From contig JAGMVK010000005.1 of assembly GCA_020747065.1 (NCBI GenBank), positions 2,790,001-2,854,000 on the forward strand: DNA of 64,000 nucleotides, read 5' to 3'. A program made the position numbers and the translations under genes. The notes below the pieces were generated by a model. That model had not been told where the DNA came from, searched no databases, and worked only from the letters and a program-made list of their open reading frames with translations. The DNA comes from Cadophora sp. MPI-SDFR-AT-0126. Taxonomy: Eukaryota; Ascomycota; Leotiomycetes; Helotiales; Ploettnerulaceae. The stretch's first letter is position 1, and every line of letters starts with the position of its first letter. Positions 26,403-37,833 of the stretch are shown here, one piece after another.

Positions 26403-29400
26403 TTTATCTGGTTTGTCCGTTCCTTTCTCGCGTCTATCTATTTCTGGCTGGCGACAGAAGATTCGATCTGATTATCTTATCCTCCTCTGCTCATCGATCG
26501 GTTGATTGATCGATGGACGTTGCTGTGCGGTATGCAGTAGAGGAGATGGAAGTAGGATAGTTGTTCAGTCGTCGGTTACGGTGGTGGGCTGAAACTGGAT
26601 GCAAGCAAAGCAGTGCGTGCGATACTTTTTCCCGTAAGGAAACCGAGCTTGGCCTGGGATGGGAGCGGGAGCGTCGGACTCGGGTTGATCTGCGATCGAG
26701 AAGATGGAATTGATTGAGGGATTGGGCTTGCGGAGGTTTGTATCGCAATGTTCTGGGTGGTAGGAAAAGAATCGATGGATGTTCCACAGATGCAGTTAGA
26801 TGCAGATGGGGAAACGGCCGTCGGTATCGGGACGGGGGGAATGTTTGTATCGGCAGAAGTCCACAATCGTGATGGTGGAGGGTGGAGGTAAGGAAGGTCT
26901 TTGTAAGAAGGTTGTCTCTGTCTACGAGGTAAGGTAGGGAGGTCGAGGTTCGTTTCTTCGGTACGGAAGACACGAGGCCGCGATTGGACTGGTGTTGATC
27001 TCAATTGGTGTGGTGTTGATTCCTTGTGGCTAGCGCAGCAGCACGGATTCGACTCTTTGTTTCTGACAATCACTGGTGAGACGAGACAGACGACTTTACG
27101 AACGGCAGACGAGGATGGTGATCTCTCGTTGGAAGGGAGGATGGACCAGAGCAGAGAGAGGAGAGGAGAGAAGTGCGGGAAAGGCACTTGAGTGGTCGGT
27201 CTGGAGTGGGCCACGGTCTGAACGGCGCACAGGGCAGTTTGGCGACCCGTGCGCAAAGGAGGTTATCATTCATGAGAAGAGAGCAGCGAACAGATATATC
27301 AAAAGTTTTAGGCTTAGCTCATTTACGCTACCATCTCCAGGCTTTTATATCTTCAAACCCATCGTTTCCTTCCTCTCTCCGTTTCTTTTAGTGTCTCAAT
27401 AATATATCTTCCTCTTATCCCAGCAGCAAGCAAGCAAGCAAGCAACAAACATGCAAAGCGATGGAGTGCAAAAACCGCAACCCAAATCCACGTCCATATC
27501 CACATCCATAACCCAATATGATGGGCGACCCGCCTTGCCCGCCAGCCACTGGGATAGCTCGAGCTCCACTCAAGGTTGTGAGCATCCAGCCAACCAACAG
27601 ACCCTGAGTCCCTGGGACTTGACCACCTCATCAACGCCAACCAATCACGCCGGCGCTCTATCCACCCTGGTGTGATTCGGATGTGCAGGGGCAGAGCATT
27701 CGGTGCATGTTCTTTTGCGCTTCTGGTGCGCCGTTGCGTGCTGAATGGTTTGATGCGGTGCGGCAATGTCCAGTTAGATATTGGGACGGAGGGTTTTCTG
27801 TGAGAAAGGAAAAGGGGAGAGGCAAGCGCGAGAGCTGATGGCGGCAAGAATTATAGATTGGAAGGGTTTATTGGATGAAAATAGGGAGGGAGGATTTGGG
27901 ATGAGCTTTCAGCCTGGAGGATTGTGTTGGTGGTGGTGGTAGTAGTGGGAGGAGAAATAGGGGCACAGGTACGTACAGGAAGAGAATCCTGAACTGTGTT
28001 GATCCAGGAGGATCAAAGTCGTTGTCCCGGATTCTGGTTAACGGAAAATTATGCCTTTGACAAACAAAACTCAACGACGGAATTAGCAAGAAACAGAAGC
28101 CTGTCAATTCCGCGGTCCATAAAGCCAAAGCATCATCACATCCCCGACTTCAAGGTCCTGAAGCTCCCTCCCCGAGACCCAAGAACAAAGGAAGCGAACC
28201 AAGATCGTCAACACATTCTAATAAACTTCCCACCACCTCACCACCAGCCATCATCAATCTGCACGAACGCTGATCTTATCACGGGTATATCTTCGCATCC
28301 TACAACCTGGCCATCGGTACCTCGCATCGACACAAGTGCCCATCAACTCAATTTGCCACAAATGCTTCGCTTACAGAAAGATAAAGCAGAAGCAGAAGTA
28401 GAAGACTCGAAGAAGCTTCGATGCACACAGATTCGAAACAAAGACAAGCCAATCTCCACGTTTCAACACCCACATGCATGGCAAGCTGACGGATGATTTG
28501 ATGCAATTCAAGTCAAGATCATCGCCTCCCTCCCGCGGGGAGCGTTTCATCTCTCGAAGCGAGCTATGAACCTGGTCTTGTAGAATTGATTAGATTGAGA
28601 TCTTGATTTTTTGATTGTCAAAAGATATTTCTGGACTCGAATTGCTACCGATAATCAAGGCACGTGGTTTCTCCAGTAGTGAAGTGACCAAGGAGACAGA
28701 ATTACCAGGAGTCTTCGAATACCTTTTCCATTTCCCTCTTTATCCGCCATTTCTAAGTCCTGAACTTTTTGCTGCGATGTAGCTCGTTTCTCATCACCAC
28801 CCTTCCCAACCTTCCCCTCCAGTCCAACCCAGTCCAGAACACACACGAACAAATAATCTCCGTCCACCATCCCATCCCATCTCTGTTAACCACCCATGAA
28901 GATAAGATCGCCGCCCACCACAATCTCAAATCGAAATTCTAGCCTCGTTTCTTGCACTTTGGGAGAGCCAGCCTTGGGTCTTATCAGATGTGAATGAAAT
29001 CTCCGTATTTTCGGCTCAAGCTCCGAACTCTCTTATCTTCCCTACTTCGGAAAATCGACCGCATTGGGGAGTTCGTTGTAACGCTCTTCACTGGCTCGGG
29101 AAAATTGATAAAATCGGAAATTTGCTTATAGATATATTATTTTGATTAAGGTTTTGAGAAGCAGCGTGCGTTGATAGGACGAATAGATCGGTGTTTGATC
29201 GAATTACTGTACAGTACGGGAATCCGACGCCTAGATAGGCGGGATGGAGAGGCAGGTTGAAGCGAATGCCAAGACTTACGAACTTCAACGTCGACACAAC
29301 GTCTGCACTCAGAGTGAACGACATCTCCAGCTTATTAAGAACGATCTCCATGCTAAGGCTCTCGCACATACAAATCTCCACTCTCAAAGAATATCTCATT

Positions 29401-29833
29401 TCTTTCTCGTCAATAAATTTACGCCTTTCCGCTTTGCATGAAGTGGCAGCACGATGCCTCCAGCTTGAACTGAATATGAGTCTTCGGGAGGACGTCAATA
29501 CAGGATAGTGAAGGAGTGATGAAGGGTGCAAGAGACTTCTAAACTTTCGAAATGCTTCAAGATCATTTCATCGGAGATACAATCGCCATGACGGATTCTG
29601 ATCTGTTAAGTTCTTGCCCAACAATTTTCATGTGACTGGTTGAGATCTCCCATCCCAGAAGTCCAATATCTTCGGACACGATTTCAGTAGGTTGAGTTAA
29701 TGCGCTCTATAGAGGTCACGTATACTAACAGACACTAATAGAATTTCGCGAGTCCAAATTCTGATTATACTGACTGTATGTAAGTTTACAAATGCTACTC
29801 AAAGCTTCACACCATCGGTCTTTTTCCCTGCAT
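26403..29833. other. Long gene-free stretch upstream of ras (about 3.4 kb)
   Basis: Several open frames of 100-226 codons exist on both strands (for example 26576-27256, -), but all are Ser/Pro-rich, overlap one another and show no domain. They look like chance frames in pyrimidine/purine-skewed leader DNA. A GCAA tetranucleotide repeat lies at 27426-27446. The region probably holds a long ras 5' leader and promoter, and the 3' flank of the gene to the right. Confidence 0.45.
27426..27446. repeat. GCAA tetranucleotide repeat
   Basis: About five tandem copies are visible directly, in non-coding DNA. Confidence 0.75.
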
Positions 29834-32664
29834 TCACGGCCTTCTTCGTCTATCAATAGACCTCCATGAATCCTGCACCCACTCTCTACAAAGCTTGCAA
29901 GACCAAACATCAGAAAACGGATTCGCTTCCTCCACGCCGCAATTAATACACAGATCCCACGTGGGCTTCAGTATGTTACTCCGGATCAAATAATCCTCCG
30001 CAATGAGGATCGGTCCATCAGCCGCATTCTCAATCTGTTCTCTGTGTAGATGACACAGATCTCGACAGGTCTTTGTGGCGTAACAGAGACACTCCTTGGG
30101 CCAGCTCCGACCTTCCTTTCGGATCTGGAGGGCGCATTGCTCGCATGCATAGAGTTTTTGCCGGAGTAGTGTTTCTTGTTGCTTCCTGGTGTAGAAGTCC
30201 CATTGTTTATGACGGCAGGTGTTGCATGTGTGCCAAGGGTTACGTTGGCTGATGAGATGGTTAGCTATTATTCCTCAGATATCCAAGTGAATACTTCAAG
30301 TTGAAAGAACCCTCTAGGGAAGGACTTACTGGTCTCTATCGTACTCTGGCCATACTTCACACATCAAAGCCGGATTCACATTGCACCTAATCTCCGGTGC
30401 AAACCCTTCAGCAAAGCGGTTTGTATTTTCGCAACAATTCACGGGATCGAAAATGCCAAGCGTGTTATGCTTATGGCCATGGTCAAGAGGGTCAATTGTA
30501 GGATACGGCCAACCCAGTGGACCTCGCGTCTCCGTCGTGCCCTGCCCTTCGAAGTTCCACGTCGCTACCCATGGAATTTGATCCCCATGAGGCGGTGGCG
30601 GTAGTTGCGAGCTAAGAGACAGTCCTATGTTCACCATGTTCCTCCCAAAGTCCGGCATTGGGTTGGACGGTCGATTGACATTGTATGGTTCCGGCTCGGG
30701 GCGATAAACAATTGGAACGGCCTCAGAATTGGCGTTCGTGTACCATGTTTCGTGAGCAGTTTGCAGGTCCCAACGTGGTCGATGTGCTATCTCAGCCGTC
30801 CCTCCGAATCCCATCCCAGGACCAAGATTCCCCAATGCAATAGCTTCCATTCTTTGAGCTTCCAACGCACGACGCCGATTTTCATCGTCGATATCTTGCT
30901 GAGCATACGCTTGTTCATCTCTTACACGCTCGCTGCGTAGGGCGTGCCAGAATGGTGGTGCAGGAACTGGCAGGGGACCGAATCTGTCGGCTCTAGGAAC
31001 TTCTGCTCTTGAAACACCTTCCATCTCCGGTCTATAATTGAATGGGTTGTAGAGCCCGTTGAATTGCGCCCAGGTCTGCTCGAGGGGATCTGGACGTGGA
31101 GTTGCGCTTCGTTGCCCTCGTGGTCTGCCCCGTGGCCGTCCTGGACCACGGCTATTACTTAAAGACGCCACGGGGATGTTATCTTCATCTTCATCTTCAT
31201 CGTTCGGTGGTGGCCCATGTGCAGAATACGGCATGCCATCACCATGTAGTGGCTCACATGCCCTCCCCACCTTGAGACACCTGTCACAAGGTCTGTCTCC
31301 CGGACATGTTACCCGCATCCTGGTGTATTCTTTACATTTTCGCTTCATACCGTATTTTCTCTTGTGTATTGCTCGTCAGTCAGTGGAGTTTCCTTACGAC
31401 GTTTGTACGGTCTCTTGCCCTTGACATCCCCCGCCCTACTTGGCCCGACAGAACCCTCTCCATCGTCGTCGTCATCATCTTCATCTCTGTCATCTTCCTC
31501 CTCATTATTGTCGTCCCTTTCGGGACTCACGCTTCTCGATCTTTTCGGTCTAGCCCTCCTAGCTGGTCTCGAAGAAGAAGCAGCCGCCCCTTGATTCGAC
31601 GGCCCTGGTACAGTGGCAACAACAATACTACTCAGCGTACTCTTGTCGCTTTTATTGCTCTGCGGGCTCAAAGAATTGACATCACGTCCCGCGCTACTGC
31701 TCCCAACACCGCCGTCCCCTGGCGCTAAGGTACCTGATATCCCTCTCCCACCACTACTGCTCCTACCACCCGGCGCAAAACTCCCACGTTGCGTCCTGGG
31801 TCTCCCCCGATTGCCACGACCCATAGATCGCCCCTGATTTTGAAGAGCAGTCGGCACCGTCACTCCCGTCTGCGCCAAAATCTGCCGCTGTTCCCACCTC
31901 TGGCTGGGAAGACCATTTCTACAATTGTGGCCTTTCTGCTGGCATCTCGTACACGGATATCCTATATCATTAAGATCACAAACCCGATGTGCAACGACAC
32001 ATTCATGACAGTTGTCGCTCGGTGGATTCGTGCGGTCTTGTCCATATTGGTTCCACCACATGTTCTGGTCAGCATTCAGAAGTCGTCGATTGCCTTTCCC
32101 GTTTGCATCTCGAGGAACGGGAATCAGTGTATTGGGCTGATTTGGGGCGGGTAAACCAGGGAGGTTTGGCGGCGCTGAGAGAGGAGCGGCGGAGCTGGCG
32201 GGAGGATTGTTCATGCTGCCTGTGGGGTAGGGCTGATTACTGTCATCCGTTCCGCCCATCACTGTATCTTCATTCTCATCGGCGTCCTCACCCTCGCCAC
32301 CAACAGAGGCCCTACTGCTCCTATTCCCCCTCTCCCTCTCCCTCCTATCTCCATTCCTCCTCATCCTTTCCTCCTCTCTCCTTCTCCTCGCCACTGGCTC
32401 CCCACTATAAAGTTGCGTCTCATCCGCACCATCCAAATCATTACCATCCTCAACATACGCCCACCCCTTCATTCTATTCCTTGGGGCCCCCTTCTGCCTC
32501 TCATCCTCTCGAGTATACAAATGCGTTACATCAGCGCCATCGTCTTCGTCGTCTACCACCACATAGCCTCGCATACTACTTTTCGAGAATTTTCTTGGTG
32601 GGCCACCGCCGCCTGATGGTCCGGATCCAGATCCAGATCCTGAACTTGGACCTGGGAATGACAT
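29834..32664 (-). CDS. Twin Zn2Cys6-cluster protein A with a Cys-rich C-terminal domain (probable regulator)
   Basis: My model has three exons, 32664-31409, 31358-30330 and 30248-29834, giving 899 residues. Residues 31-90 hold two tandem copies of an M-x-G-[YW]-x-V-[DE]-D ... G-A-D-x-T-x-L-Y unit. The first zinc cluster is C219-x2-C-x6-C-x8-C-x2-C-x6-C248, preceded by a W-W-N and R-T-N-P motif. The second is C427-x2-Y430-x6-C437-x5-C443-x2-C446-x6-C453, where the expected second Cys is Tyr. The middle is disordered (Ser/Gly/Arg, acidic runs), suggesting a nuclear DNA-binding regulator. The last exon carries at least five C-x2-C or similar Cys pairs and looks like a further zinc-binding domain. 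The first two frames overlap by four bases (ATGA); the paralogue next door has both clusters in one frame, so I join them by a 50-base intron. That intron's exact ends are the weakest part of the model. Confidence 0.62.
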
Positions 32665-33283
32665 AGCGATGGCGATGCCTTATCTCGGTATTTTTACGGG
32701 GAAAGAGAGTTTGGAAACTGAGGCTTTCTTGCTATTTCTGTTCTCAGTCCCTTTCAAAAAGTCGTTTCAGAGAAGCGCAAACGCGAAACCGAATTCGAAA
32801 TCAAAATCGAAGTCGAAGCCGTGATCTCCTTGTTTATGCACGTAAGTCTTCTTTCATCTTTGTCATATTAGGATGCTTGCGGGTTCATCTGGCTGGTTCC
32901 AGAGAAATGGCTTTGTCTGTTTTGATGAAGTATAGGATAGATGGCCTGTCTGGTCAAAGAACAAAAGAAAAATGAGAGACAAAGAGTTTGTTGTTTGTTG
33001 TGTTCGCTTATTTTTAGCCTGGGAAAGGGGTAGGCATCACGTGGGCTTGAACGTTTCGTTTCCAAGTCTTGCAGTTCGTATTAAAGCTAAATTTTGACTC
33101 GTAAGTATCTATTTCATGTATTTTTATTATTCTATATTCATGGTATCAAATCGCTATACCTCGTTAACATAGCGAAGTCTTCTACGCCCATATTCAGCTC
33201 CGACCGCTTTCCCAGAATCCTCCACATCCAGCGCTCTGGGCCTGAACCTAAACCTAACCTTGATCTGCGCCCGTTGAAGCTAC
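32665..33283. other. Spacer between the two twin-Zn2Cys6 paralogues
   Basis: No coding region was seen. It should hold the promoter of gene A and the 3' flank of gene B (both on the minus strand). Confidence 0.5.
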
Positions 33284-35575
33284 TTATTGACTCCAGCGCA
33301 TTTGTGACTCCGAGAAACTGGTAGGGGACAGCGGCGCATCATCCCTAGGATCAAACATCTGCGTCGTAGTACTCGACGGCCTATCTAAAGCTCGAGGTCT
33401 CGGAGCTGCCGGTGGTTGTAGCTGACGCAAATTATCTCGTTGATACGCTTCCATGTTCCTCCGCTGTTCAGCTCTATCTAACGCATCTTGGAACTCGGGC
33501 TCTACATCCGGATCTGGATATGAAGAGGTATTTGGGTTTGAAGCTGGACCTGGACCTGGACCTGGAGTGGGAGGTAGAACTGGGGTCGTATCGTCATTCA
33601 GATATGCTTCGTAATCAAACATCTCCTCTACCTCTTCGAACGGGTCAACGTTTATCGGCCGTCCTGGGGGTGATGCGAGCTGGTCCACTGCCTGTTGATT
33701 CCGTCCTCCTTGGCCTAGACTCAGTCCGCCAAAGTACTCAGCAGACAACTGTGGCGCCAGCGATCCTCGAGCCGGCAACTCATTTTCCACAACTGGCCAA
33801 CTTTGTGATGCAACGTTCAACTCCTGCAATCTCCTGTCCATTTGAACTTGATGAGACTGATTCGCGTATTGCGGCGCAATGTTGATGTTTGGGTTGATGT
33901 TGGTGTCGGCTCCGAGATTGAGCTGCATGTCTAGTGGCAGAAGTTCGTTGATCTGAGCGAGGTAATCGTCCTGGCCGGGAACTGAGGAGGGAAAAGTGAA
34001 GTTCGATGCGTCGTCTTGGAGGGTAGCCCAGGGGTCCTGTTGAGGTTGTTGAAGTTGGCGCGGTGGTAGCGGTGGGGGTGAGGCATTGTACAGGTCTTCA
34101 TTCTCTGTCGGTGGGAAGAATGTTGGATGTATATGCGGCTCGGGGGTCGGTCTTGGAAGTGTTCGCGTTCTCGGTGGTGGCGATGCATCATATATGTCCT
34201 GATCATCTCCCGGTGGTTGAAAGAACGTAGGCTGTGCTGGCTGTAGTCGATTTTCCATGGTATTGTTGAAAGTCGGCGCTTCAGCAGCATTGTACGTTAG
34301 ATTTGTGCGTGCATCTGTGCAGAACGCCAGATCTCTTATGCAGTCGAAGCAAGGTCTTGCTTCACCACACCGCAGGTTCAAACGTCTGCATCTCTCGCAT
34401 GGAGGTTTAGTCGGTCTATTCTGTGCTGCTCTTCGTCTGGAGTCTTGTGGTCCTGTAACTTGGTTGTTGCGGGGATTTGACCTCCGAGTCTTCGGCGTGC
34501 GTGGTGATGAGGTGTTATGACCCTCCTGGTCATCAACACCTCCTTCATCGTCCACTACTTCACCTCTCAATCTCTTCATTCTTCTCTGTACAGACTCGGC
34601 TGACTCTACCGCGATCTTTGTGCCATTATCCAACCATCTTGTCTGGAAATCACCACTAACATGTGGTTGGGCTTGTCTTGGTCCTGGTCCTGGTCGAGGT
34701 TCTGCTCTACTCTGCGGCCCCTGATGATAACCATCATTATCACCATCTTCTCCCTCATCACCTTCACCCTCATCACCCTTTTCGCGCTCCTCCAACAACC
34801 TCTTCATAACCTTCGCCATCCCACTCCCCCTACCCTGTCCGCCCGATCCAAACACCAGCGGTCCGCTCCCCAACGCCTCCCCCAGCAACTTCTTATTCAA
34901 CATCCTAACCTCCCACTCCTTACTCGGCAACCCATTCCTACAACTCGCGCCCCAACCCTTCTCATTACACCGCGAACACGGATATCCCGTGCTCCCGAGA
35001 TCGCAATGCGATCCTTCACGCTGTTTCAAGCACTGCCAGCACTTGTCGCTGCTTGGATTCGTGCGGTGTTGGGAAGGGTGGGAGTTCCACCATTGGGCTG
35101 GGTCCATATTGAGGAGGCGGCGATCAGTTCTGGATTTTAGGCCATCGGTTGGATCGCGGCGGTTGGGACGCGGGTGTTCCATGAGTTGGGAGGCGATGTT
35201 TGGGGGTGGGAGCGGCCCAATGTTTGGCTGGACGATTGATGGGGGAGGAGGGAGCCGCCATTGGGTGTGAAGCTGTAACGGGGATTGGGATTGTGATTGT
35301 CGTTGGGATTGGTATTGTTGCTGGTGTGGCTGTGAAGGTCTTGCTTGTGGTCCTGGCTGTGGTGCAAAAGTCGTCAGGGCTCGAGGCTGGTGCGGGGGCT
35401 GTTGATTTAAGTAATCCAGCATGGAACCAGTATTTCGCAAATTAGTCCCTGTTGTATCTTCTTCCTCATCATCATCCTCAGATGGATCATTTCGAGGTTG
35501 GAATCTAACAGATCGGTCTAGTTTCCATTTGCGCTGACCTGGACCGCCGCCCTCACGAGGTTTGCGGGGCTTCAT
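33284..35575 (-). CDS. Twin Zn2Cys6-cluster protein B (probable regulator), paralogue of the neighbouring gene
   Basis: One uninterrupted frame of 763 residues from the ATG at 35575; the frame extends further upstream only through a GTG. Cluster 1 is C179-x2-C-x8-C-x8-C-x2-C-x8-C212, preceded by L-L-N-M-D-P-A-Q-W-W-N and R-T-N-P as in protein A. Cluster 2 is C393-x2-C-x6-C-x5-C-x2-C-x6-C419, a textbook Zn2Cys6 with a basic stretch before it. Between them lies a disordered linker with acidic and Gly-rich runs. After cluster 2 come two tandem copies of a P-T-F-F-x-P-P ... D-x-Y-[DN]-A-S-P-P-P unit, then Gln/Pro-rich sequence that could activate transcription. It lacks the Cys-rich C-terminal exon of protein A. 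The two genes are tandem and co-oriented, so they arose by duplication. The name of the family is not known to me. Confidence 0.75.
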   Translation of the reverse strand: MKPRKPREGGGPGQRKWKLDRSVRFQPRNDPSEDDDEEEDTTGTNLRNTGSMLDYLNQQPPHQPRALTTFAPQPGPQARPSQPHQQQYQSQRQSQSQSPLQLHTQWRLPPPPSIVQPNIGPLPPPNIASQLMEHPRPNRRDPTDGLKSRTDRRLLNMDPAQWWNSHPSQHRTNPSSDKCWQCLKQREGSHCDLGSTGYPCSRCNEKGWGASCRNGLPSKEWEVRMLNKKLLGEALGSGPLVFGSGGQGRGSGMAKVMKRLLEEREKGDEGEGDEGEDGDNDGYHQGPQSRAEPRPGPGPRQAQPHVSGDFQTRWLDNGTKIAVESAESVQRRMKRLRGEVVDDEGGVDDQEGHNTSSPRTPKTRRSNPRNNQVTGPQDSRRRAAQNRPTKPPCERCRRLNLRCGEARPCFDCIRDLAFCTDARTNLTYNAAEAPTFNNTMENRLQPAQPTFFQPPGDDQDIYDASPPPRTRTLPRPTPEPHIHPTFFPPTENEDLYNASPPPLPPRQLQQPQQDPWATLQDDASNFTFPSSVPGQDDYLAQINELLPLDMQLNLGADTNINPNINIAPQYANQSHQVQMDRRLQELNVASQSWPVVENELPARGSLAPQLSAEYFGGLSLGQGGRNQQAVDQLASPPGRPINVDPFEEVEEMFDYEAYLNDDTTPVLPPTPGPGPGPASNPNTSSYPDPDVEPEFQDALDRAEQRRNMEAYQRDNLRQLQPPAAPRPRALDRPSSTTTQMFDPRDDAPLSPTSFSESQMRWSQ

Positions 35576-37833
35576 TTCGTGGATTTGCCGTTTCGGCTTT
35601 GAGTTTCTCTTCTCCTCGCCAAAGTGCACCCATGCCAGCCTTTATCTACTGTCTAATTGGCCTTCAATGGATTGTTCACTTTTACTCGAACAGCTTGTTG
35701 TGCTGTTTTTGTTTTGTTTACTTTCAGTCTCGCTGTAAGCGAGCGAGGATAGGCGAATTGCTAATTTTTTTCGATTTTTTGTTCTCCCCGGCCAACACCC
35801 CCCCCTTCCCGCGCCTTTTTTTTGGGCGCACTTGCAACTGATCTTGGATTCTTTGAGTTGAATCGCTGCGTGCGCGGCACAGAAATTCATCAATCGAGAA
35901 CGGGAGATGTCGACTTCGCATCTTCATTTTCGGTTTCGAGTTCTTTATCAGGTCGAAACCGAGTCCTGACAAAGAACTCCATGTTAAGTCTTTGTTGCTT
36001 TGTTGCTTTTGTCTACCAGGAGACCGATCGCGGATTTCTGCTTTGTTTTTGGTCGAATACCGAGTCTGATAATAATTTGTTGTATAAGGTTTGACGTTAA
36101 GGCTTTGGAGTCTCACTGTGGATGATGTGAATGGATTCTGGGTGGCATGGTCAAAACTCAGACCCCCTGAAGATAGGTTCAAAGTAGTCATTGCGTAATT
36201 ACCCAGAACTTCTGCTACTCTTAGTAGATCCCGTTACTCTCGATCCGATGTCTCTGAGACCATGTTCTATTCCTCGCATCATTATCAGCCAGAGTAAAGA
36301 TGGTTTCTCACACCATCAAAACAAACAAACTGGGTCTAGGCTTCATTTTCGTGAAGATCCAGCTTTTAATACCAACAGCCTTCAATCACAGCTTGGAATA
36401 TAATCGCTGCTAAGTGCTTTGATTGATTCCATCTTACCAGACAGTACAAATATCGAACTCAGTATGATGAAGAAATCTATATCCTCTGGTAAAAGCGTAT
36501 GCAGAGCCCGGGAACTCTGAATTTTGAGATCAAGATTTCTTCCCGCTGGAATCATGTCATACTAGCGTAGAGGATGCCAAATTACGGCTTCGTTTGAATC
36601 AGTTCTTTGAATGGAGACAGGTCTCGGAATTTCCGAGGGAGCATGGATGATAGACATGCCTCGACAGATACGTCACCAGCGACTGGCGTGAAAGTGATGT
36701 TCATCGTCGATAGACGCTTGATTGATTACTTGGTTACAGATGAGCTTGCTTCAGTAGTATCGGAAGAATGGCGATGTGATGAGCTCCTTTCTCAACGAGA
36801 AGTGTTGCGAGACTCTGATCGAATTCCCCAAGGCCACCGACAATGATGCATGTTTGATGTTAGCAGCGACGCAAGCAAAAAGTCTGTCCAGCTTTCTTCC
36901 CGTATATGACAGTTTGTCAACAGCACATATATCCTCTGAAATCTGCGTACGCTCTTGAAAGAGTTGTACCCATGGTGACTGGAAAGCTTTTGACATTCGG
37001 GGGCATCCGACTGGCACCGCTCAAGTGTCAATGTCAGTCTTTACTTCCATGGAGCACACCACCAGCACCGAAATATTTGCTGACTAAGAACCACGGGAGG
37101 CATTCGATCGCAATTTGCAACCAGGAAGCAGATCACTTCGTATTACTGATGCAGGTCATACATTGCATCGTAGCGATCACGATTTGAACAACGCTACATA
37201 ATTAATGGAGATTTTGATGTCGGCGACTTCCCACTTACGAATAGAGCATATGATAGATACAGCTTTTGATGTGGAGATAGATGTTGATGTGTTATCTTCC
37301 TCTTACCCTTGTTCCGAATCCAATGTTTGTTGCATGCAGCGAAATATGAAGCCGCGGCTGCCGTCCAGTTGACAGGCCTGCCACAGCAACGCTGCATATC
37401 TCTTCCATGTTGGTAGCCGGAAAAATTGCACGGACGAATCATGTATCGGAATTACGATCCAATCGGCTAGTCCGGTGCGTTTTTATTGTGCCTGAGTATG
37501 AATACTGGTGGCTTGGTGGTTGAAGCCGAGAAAGCGGCTGAGATGAAAGCCGCCTTTGAACTGGGAGTACATGGGCTTCTCGAAACCTCGCGAATGAGAT
37601 GGTCTCTCGGTCCAACGCAAAGATGGGGATATCTACCCATCTTCTCGCGCAGCTCTATGCATGTGAAATGTGAATAGCGATTAGTTTTGGTGTAAAAATC
37701 ATATATACTGCGCACTCTTTCGAATTAGGTTCATTTCTTCATTGTTAGAATTGATCAATTTTAGAAACGCAATCCCACGCACGCCTTCCTTTTCTTAAAA
37801 TTCGAGAAACTCCAAAGCCATTGCAACTTCATC
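35576..37833. other. Intergenic region of 2.3 kb before the A-T-R reductase
   Basis: No convincing gene. Frames at 35724-36191 (-) and 36751-37017 (-) lack domains. It marks the boundary between the regulator pair and the metabolite-related block, and holds the divergent promoters of both. Confidence 0.45.

Noticed and set aside
26576..27256. 226-codon minus-strand frame upstream of ras
   Set aside because: Ser/Pro/Arg-biased without domain, overlaps other frames; more likely leader DNA.
35724..36191. 155-codon minus-strand frame upstream of twin-cluster gene B
   Set aside because: No domain, biased composition and located in the promoter region of gene B.
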